8,972 bases of DNA from a bacterium (GTDB lineage Bacteria > SZUA-79 > Acidulodesulfobacterales > Acidulodesulfobacteraceae). Each line of letters begins with the position of its first letter. Positions within the stretch are counted from its first letter, which is position 1. This document shows, piece after piece, positions 6,210 through 8,972 of the stretch. A model generated the notes under the pieces. It made no database searches. It was not told where the DNA came from and worked only from the letters and a program-made list of their open reading frames with translations. The stretch lies in contig JAJYHI010000039.1 of NCBI GenBank assembly GCA_021784835.1, forward strand, positions 1-8,972. The letters are read 5' to 3'. Made by a program: the position numbers and the translations under genes.

Positions 6210-6262
6210 AAGTATGAATAACAATATAATAACTTAATTGTATTATAACAAATATCATACTT
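6210..6262. repeat. 53-bp interrupted dyad in the divergent promoter region
   Basis: Two nested inverted repeats share one centre at 6236: AAGTATGA (6210-6217) with TCATACTT (6255-6262), and TATAATA (6225-6231) with TATTATA (6241-6247). Fifteen base pairs per half match, separated by 7 unmatched bases in each half. TATAAT therefore appears on both strands, at 6225 rightward and 6242 leftward. This may be an operator for a tetrameric or paired-dimer repressor, overlapping a rightward promoter. Confidence 0.5.
6245..6259. promoter_or_regulatory. Operator-like site 2, ATAACAAATATCATA
   Basis: Second copy of the 15-bp element at 6175-6189, starting 70 bp further right and overlapping the right arm of the 53-bp dyad. 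It lies about 35 bp before the rightward operon's first codon, where a bound repressor would block a promoter. Shared half-site NTCATA also occurs inverted as TATGAA at 6213. Confidence 0.5.
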
Positions 6263-6293
6263 AATTAAAAGTTATTTTTTAAGGAGGACTAAA

Positions 6294-6509
6294 ATGTTCA
6301 TCGAACTGATAACCTCAAAAGGCGAAAAGGTAACTGCAAGGGTCAAAGACGTCCGTCTTGCCAAAGTCGAAAAATTAAAATCCGATTATTGTTGCTATTT
6401 TTTAATCGGACGGGAAGAACTATATTCGGAAGAAACTTTCGGCACTTATAAAGAAGCGGAAGATTTCATTAAAAACATTTTAAAAAAGGAGAATCTGTTA
6501 TGCAATTAG
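6294..6509 (+). CDS. Small uncharacterised protein, first gene of the rightward operon
   Basis: A 71-residue protein I do not recognise. The start is firm: AAGGAGG lies 6 bp before the ATG, the strongest ribosome binding site in the window. The N-terminal half looks beta-rich (MFIELITSKGEKVTARVKDV, then CCYFLIGREELYSEETF), and residues 51-66 (TYKEAEDFIKNILKKE) form an amphipathic helix. It has no HTH and no metal motif. Its last ten bases overlap the start of the S24 gene in another frame, so the two are translated together. First place in an operon controlled by the repressor suggests a Cro-like or antirepressor position, but nothing in its sequence supports DNA binding. Confidence 0.75.
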   Translation: MFIELITSKGEKVTARVKDVRLAKVEKLKSDYCCYFLIGREELYSEETFGTYKEAEDFIKNILKKENLLCN

Positions 6510-6934
6510 CGTTAGAAGCAACGAACAATTCAATCTATTCCAAAATCGACGGATTAGATTCGAAAGAAGCTTTAGAATTAACCCTCCTTAAGAGCAATCC
6601 ATTAATTTGCAAAAACTTTAAGTTTAAATCTGTTGATAAAACCGGTTTTACCGGCGTAATGGCTAACGGCTCGATGTCGCATATTATAAACGAAGGCGAT
6701 ATCTTTACCGCATCTTTTTTTACCGATCCGGAAGATTTTACCGAAGGCAAGCTTTACGTCGTTTATTTAAAGGATGACTTTTCAATCTACGTTGCCGTCA
6801 AAAAAGTATTTAGGGGCAACTTGGGCGAGCTTGTCTTAAAATCAAATAACAATAATTATAAAGATATTCATATGGAATGTCGCCCTGAAGAAATAATCGT
6901 AGCAAGGTTAACGTCTTTATTTAGAGTTTTTTAA
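6500..6934 (+). CDS. Stand-alone S24 (LexA/CI/UmuD-type) peptidase-fold protein without HTH
   Basis: At 144 residues this is about the size of UmuD. Residues 44-140 follow the S24 fold: VMANGSMSHIINEGDIF (53-69) aligns with the GxSMxPxIxxGD motif, making S58 the expected nucleophile; YVVYL (86-90), then YVAVKKVF (97-104), where K101 matches the general-base Lys of LexA and CI; LVLKSNNNNYKDI (111-123) matches the L-x-x-x-N-x-x-Y strand; IIVARLTSLFRVF closes the barrel. The first 43 residues are helical and hold no HTH. No Ala-Gly or Cys-Gly bond typical of self-cleavage lies before S58; only D17-G18 and T51-G52 are near. In the family RecA filaments trigger cleavage. Here it may cleave or bind the XRE repressor in trans, or act like UmuD with a polymerase. 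It overlaps the upstream gene by 10 bp and has its own GGAG. Confidence 0.75.
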   Translation: MQLALEATNNSIYSKIDGLDSKEALELTLLKSNPLICKNFKFKSVDKTGFTGVMANGSMSHIINEGDIFTASFFTDPEDFTEGKLYVVYLKDDFSIYVAVKKVFRGNLGELVLKSNNNNYKDIHMECRPEEIIVARLTSLFRVF

Positions 6935-6946
6935 AAGGAGCGTTTT

Positions 6947-7273
6947 ATGTTAATCGCTAATAAAACTACTACTGATACTCAAAATACTATCGGTTTGCCT
7001 GATATACAATATTTAACTGTCAAACAAGCCGCCGTATATATGAATATTTCAAAAGAATATCTATACGCTCTTGCCAGAGCCAAAAGAATTAGGCATATAA
7101 AAATAGGAGCTAAAACTCTTTTTACTATTCAAGACATCGACGAGTTTTTAAGGTCTAAAACGGTAGAGCCAGAAGAACAAGTTTGTATGAATAAAGGCTA
7201 CAAAAATTACGCCTATAGCAAACAGGACGCCGATTTAATCAGAAACGCCGTATTAAGGGCTACGATGAGGTAA
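6947..7273 (+). CDS. Excisionase-like winged HTH protein (HTH_17/MerR-like)
   Basis: A 108-residue protein starting after AAAAGGAG, 12 bp downstream of the S24 gene. Residues 22-70 are the typical small winged helix: YLTVKQAAVYMNISKEYLYALARAKRI (helix, turn, recognition helix), KIGAKTLFTIQDIDEFLRSK (wing and last helix). This is the domain of excisionase/recombination directionality factors and of many plasmid regulators. In the element's context it is the natural partner of the tyrosine recombinase at 2248-2916, favouring excision, and its position in the repressed operon fits that. The C-terminal 38 residues (VEPEEQVCMNKGYKNYAYSKQDADLIRNAVL) are an added tail not needed for DNA binding. Family membership is clear; the excisionase role is inferred. 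Confidence 0.82.
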   Translation: MLIANKTTTDTQNTIGLPDIQYLTVKQAAVYMNISKEYLYALARAKRIRHIKIGAKTLFTIQDIDEFLRSKTVEPEEQVCMNKGYKNYAYSKQDADLIRNAVLRATMR

Positions 7274-7320
7274 CAAAGAACAAACCTAAACAAACGGAGT
7301 AATAAGGAACAAAGAACAAA
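7272..7320 (+). repeat. Direct repeat AACAAAGAACAAA before the small zinc-ribbon-like gene
   Basis: Two perfect 13-bp copies (7272-7284 and 7308-7320) are 36 bp apart, and a partial third (AACAAAGG) runs into the ribosome binding site at 7323. The stretch is A-rich, with almost no T, so its RNA would be unstructured. An isolated GGAG at 7296 has no start codon at a usable distance. It looks like a duplicated leader or translation enhancer. Confidence 0.5.
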
Positions 7321-7337
7321 TTAACAAAGGAGCCGTT

Positions 7338-7475
7338 ATGGATAAAACCTGCAAAAACTGCGCATATAAAATATACGACGACGAAAAAGGAAAATATGCC
7401 TGCGAAATGGATTTAAGCATAGATATAGACACGATTATTTTTTGCGAGACGTTCGAAAGTGCGATAGACGTATGA
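7338..7475 (+). CDS. 45-residue four-cysteine small protein, possible zinc ribbon
   Basis: A short ORF with AAAGGAG 6 bp before its ATG. Cysteines C5, C8 (CKNC), C22 and C36 could bind one zinc ion in a minimal ribbon: MDKTCKNCAYKIYDDEKG opens the domain and IIFCETFES closes it. Small proteins of this pattern are common in phages and integrative elements, where function is usually unknown; it might bind nucleic acid or a protein partner. Codon use and the good ribosome binding site argue it is real. It is the fourth gene of the rightward operon. Confidence 0.7.
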   Translation: MDKTCKNCAYKIYDDEKGKYACEMDLSIDIDTIIFCETFESAIDV

Positions 7476-7576
7476 AGCGAAATAAAGGTCGGATAATAAT
7501 TTACGGAGATACGTTCAGGAATAACGCCGTCGCAAGAAATATTATAGAAATATATCATACAATTATCGGAATATAA
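7472..7576 (+). CDS. 34-residue ORF coupled to the small zinc-ribbon-like gene
   Basis: Its ATG overlaps the stop of the previous gene as ATGA, a sign of coupled translation by the same ribosome. The product is basic at the start (MKRNKGR), then a strand (IIIYGDTF) and a hydrophobic helix (VARNIIEIYHTIIGI). No ribosome binding site is seen, in keeping with coupling. I know no family. It may be a real small protein or a chance ORF; the overlap is the main argument for it. Confidence 0.45.
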   Translation: MKRNKGRIIIYGDTFRNNAVARNIIEIYHTIIGI

Positions 7577-7673
7577 AGGAAAAAATTAAGTATTAATTAT
7601 TTTTATTGCCGTTAACACCATTTCCTAATCTCTCCTAAAAACCGCCCTTATTTGCCACTTCAAGCCCTTTAAT
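7577..7673. other. Intergenic gap upstream of the small membrane-protein promoter
   Basis: No gene or terminator is visible. The useful content is TCTCCT (7631-7636) and CGCCCT (7643-7648), each exactly complementary to parts of the downstream translation start (see the long-range pairing entry). An 11-codon minus-strand ORF at this place is not convincing. Confidence 0.4.
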
Positions 7674-7778
7674 TTGACTTTTAATATATTTGGTAGTATA
7701 AATAAAATTGAAAGACTCTATTGGGGAATAGAGGCGGTAAAGTTAATGCCCGATGAGGTAGGGCGAAAGGAAAGGAGA
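7631..7778 (+). promoter_or_regulatory. Possible long-range pairing that hides the ribosome binding site
   Basis: In a read-through RNA, TCTCCT (7631-7636) could pair with AGGAGA (7773-7778), the Shine-Dalgarno of the 88-residue protein, and CGCCCT (7643-7648) with AGGGCG (7760-7765). Twelve pairs would form around a 6-by-7 internal loop. RNA starting at the nearer promoter (7674-7702) would lack the left half and leave the site open. This would make translation depend on which promoter made the RNA. Confidence 0.35.
7674..7702 (+). promoter_or_regulatory. Sigma70-like promoter for the small membrane protein
   Basis: TTGACT (7674-7679) and TATAAA (7697-7702) are separated by exactly 17 bp, five of six matches in each hexamer. 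It is the best promoter match in the window. RNA would start near 7709 and carry a leader of about 75 nt. Confidence 0.65.
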
Positions 7779-7784
7779 AATAAA
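7709..7784 (+). ncRNA. Predicted structured 5' leader with two hairpins
   Basis: The RNA leader of the 88-residue gene is compact. Hairpin 1 is perfect: CTCTATT (7716-7722), a GGGG loop, AATAGAG (7727-7733). Hairpin 2 pairs GCCC (7748-7751) with GGGC (7761-7764) around a 9-nt loop GATGAGGTA. A purine-rich single strand GAAAGGAAAGGAG then reaches the start codon. The arrangement suggests a protein- or ligand-sensing leader, but it does not match any riboswitch class I can identify from sequence. The GGGG loop could touch the CCC of hairpin 2. Function is unknown. Confidence 0.4.
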
Positions 7785-8051
7785 ATGTCTGAACAAGCGG
7801 CTCATATTGCAAACATAATATTATTCGTAATCGTCGGCGTGGGATTCGGAATAGCCCTTTTAAGCGTAATTTCGGTAATAGTAAGAGTCCGGAGAGGAAA
7901 ACTTAAATTTGTGCCGGCAGACCCAAGGACTATAGAAGATCCTCTCAAAGGCATAAAGGAATTAGATGAAGCTATGTTTAACGACTCATCCTTTAACTTA
8001 TCTTCAGGAAACCATTTTAACAGTTTTTTTAGTTCTTTTGACGACGATTAA
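7785..8051 (+). CDS. Small single-span membrane protein, unknown function
   Basis: An 88-residue protein. I choose the ATG at 7785 because AAAGGAG lies 7 bp upstream; an earlier in-frame TTG coincides with the -35 of the promoter and is ruled out. A single hydrophobic span covers residues 9-33 (HIANIILFVIVGVGFGIALL and on), followed by RVRRGKLK, so the C-terminus should stay in the cytoplasm. The tail is Pro/Asp-rich (VPADPRTIEDP), then Ser/Phe/Asn-rich and ends in DDD. No family is recognised. Its place before a converging TraG-like gene suggests a link to the transfer apparatus, but nothing in the sequence proves it. Confidence 0.7.
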   Translation: MSEQAAHIANIILFVIVGVGFGIALLSVISVIVRVRRGKLKFVPADPRTIEDPLKGIKELDEAMFNDSSFNLSSGNHFNSFFSSFDDD

Positions 8052-8082
8052 TAATAAAAATTTATCAAATTTATAAATATAT

Positions 8083-8111
8083 AAATCCCGCCTTAAAAAG
8101 CGGGATTTTTT
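8083..8111. terminator. Bidirectional intrinsic terminator
   Basis: A perfect 9-bp stem, AAATCCCGC (8083-8091) and GCGGGATTT (8100-8108), with an 8-nt loop and further T's. It lies between two converging genes, 32 bp after the stop of the membrane protein and 8 bp before the last codon of the minus-strand gene, and can serve both. Confidence 0.85.
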
Positions 8112-8118
8112 ATTATAA

Positions 8119-8972
8119 TCACTTTGGAGTATTAGGCATTTTCGGAGTTGTAGGTTCAGTGTTTTTGTCTATATAACCATCTTTGTGGACTATTTCATAT
8201 ATGCTTTGGGCATTCGTTCCATTGCTTAGCAAAGTAGCAAATCTTCCAGCCGTAGTATTGCCTGTTGTATGAGCAAGGGTATCGGTATGGGTATTGGTAG
8301 TTTTTTTGTCCGAGCCTGTCCAATTATCCCAAGTATGTTGTATCCAGCCTGCGACACTGCCGCCTATCTCTCTACCAAGAGCCACTCCCGTGCCGACTTC
8401 CGCCGCGTTACCCGCAATACCCACTCCTTCGGTAGCGACATCCGATCCTGCGGCGAAAAGAGAACCAAGAATTCCGCCGGCAATTTCGCCGACTGTCCCC
8501 CCTGTATTTTTCCAAGATAAACCACCGCTTGCTTTAACTTCGCCCTTTACACCAACTTGAGTATTAGATTTAGAACCCCTATCCGCGCTCGCAGATTTGG
8601 AATGCTGGCTATTGCCGGTAAGCTGTCTCGTATCGACGGTGAACTTTGATGCGTCCTGAGCGAATAAGTTTCTTGATATATTGCGAATTACCGGATTGGA
8701 GTTGTTTAAAAACGCATTGGTTATTTCGCCGAGTTTATGATAAGCTTCAGAGCCTTTAGGAGACGCCAAAAACGAAGTAAAGACGTCGTTCATCTGATTT
8801 ACGCCTTTAGCGTATCCCGCATAGGCGGCGTTCTTGGTTCCGACGGTTGCGGCGGCGTTATAACTTTCGATAGCGTTGACCTCGGCGGTTTCTTTAGCCG
8901 CTCCGGTAGTTCCGTATCCGGCGGCTTCTCCCGCTTGCAACGCTCCGGAAATATAACCTATTTTTGCGGCTT
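8119..8972 (-). CDS. C-terminal part of a large Gly/Ala-rich protein, possibly TraG-like (runs off the right edge)
   Basis: The reading frame is open to the window end: 283 residues are visible, and the start lies outside. The apparent M before QAGEAAG is an internal TTG (Leu). Residues 1-70 are Ala-rich helices (GYISGALQAGEAAGYG, AKETAEVNAIESYNAAATVG). Residues about 157-215 are Gly/Ala-rich, GGTVGEIAGGILGSLFAAGS and GREIGGSVAGWI, a glycine-zipper-like region that may insert in a membrane. The tail is Thr/Pro-rich (NTEPTTPKMPNTPK). These traits and the earlier AAKIGYISGAL motif resemble the C-terminal half of TraG/TraG_N-type mating-pair proteins of F-type and SXT-type transfer systems, known to stabilise cell contact. 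The sequence could equally be another large secretion or colicin-like protein; the N-terminal part outside the window would decide. It is clearly richer in GC than the cargo. Confidence 0.55.
   Translation of the reverse strand, partial: AAKIGYISGALQAGEAAGYGTTGAAKETAEVNAIESYNAAATVGTKNAAYAGYAKGVNQMNDVFTSFLASPKGSEAYHKLGEITNAFLNNSNPVIRNISRNLFAQDASKFTVDTRQLTGNSQHSKSASADRGSKSNTQVGVKGEVKASGGLSWKNTGGTVGEIAGGILGSLFAAGSDVATEGVGIAGNAAEVGTGVALGREIGGSVAGWIQHTWDNWTGSDKKTTNTHTDTLAHTTGNTTAGRFATLLSNGTNAQSIYEIVHKDGYIDKNTEPTTPKMPNTPK

Noticed and set aside
7286..7558. 90-residue minus-strand ORF
   Set aside because: It lies opposite the two small genes and their leader, has no ribosome binding site, and reads like a shadow frame.
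7674..7784. N-terminal extension of the 88-residue protein from a TTG
   Set aside because: The TTG is part of the -35 element, and the ATG at 7785 has AAAGGAG at a good distance; the segment has no coding character.
7709..7784. Hammerhead-like core (GATGAG...CGAAA)
   Set aside because: The order recalls a hammerhead, but the first core bases read CCGATGA and not CTGATGA, no stem II forms between them, and stems I and III are missing.
8269..8560. Plus-strand ORFs of 83 and 88 residues
   Set aside because: They are antisense shadows of the Gly/Ala-rich minus-strand gene; their Pro/Ser/Thr composition is what its complement gives.
1..8972. CRISPR array, tRNA or insertion sequence
   Set aside because: No regularly spaced repeats, no cloverleaf and no transposase or terminal inverted repeats were found.

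Overview
The window looks like accessory DNA, probably part of an integrative and possibly conjugative element, in an AT-rich bacterium. A c-type cytochrome with a Sec signal peptide and a possible TraG-like protein suggest a Gram-negative envelope. No rRNA, tRNA or housekeeping gene is present, so the host cannot be named from this sequence.

Layout. (1) Bases 1-2916, minus strand: a tyrosine recombinase that lacks the arm-binding and core-binding N-terminal domains, then a signal-peptide monohaem cytochrome c with an unknown C-terminal domain, a 186-residue protein with a HEPN-like Rx4H motif, a small HAD-fold phosphatase, and the start of a HARE-HTH protein that runs off the left edge. (2) Bases 2917-4946, plus strand: a very AT-rich cargo segment with two genes, a multi-pass membrane protein and a protein with a degenerate phospholipase D signature (HDR plus GTSxN). 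Each has its own promoter-like sequence. Base composition and position next to an integrase make this the best candidate in the window for an undescribed defence or conflict module. (3) Bases 5125-7576: a regulatory switch. An XRE-type repressor and a small OB-like protein run leftward. A divergent operon runs rightward: a small unknown protein, a LexA/CI/UmuD-type S24 domain without any DNA-binding domain, an excisionase-like winged HTH protein, a 45-residue four-cysteine protein and a 34-residue ORF joined to it by an ATGA overlap. The region between the two arms holds a repeated 15-bp operator-like sequence and a 53-bp dyad centred near 6236. (4) Bases 7577-8972: a good sigma70-like promoter, a short leader predicted to fold into two hairpins, a gene for an 88-residue single-span membrane protein, a bidirectional terminator, and, facing it on the minus strand, the C-terminal part of a large Gly/Ala-rich protein that may be TraG-like.

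A working model, which is inference: the XRE protein keeps the element quiet. The stand-alone S24 protein and the excisionase-like protein lie on the arm the repressor would silence, and would act with the recombinase at 2248-2916 during excision. The right end begins transfer functions. The leftward genes and the AT-rich two-gene insert are cargo.
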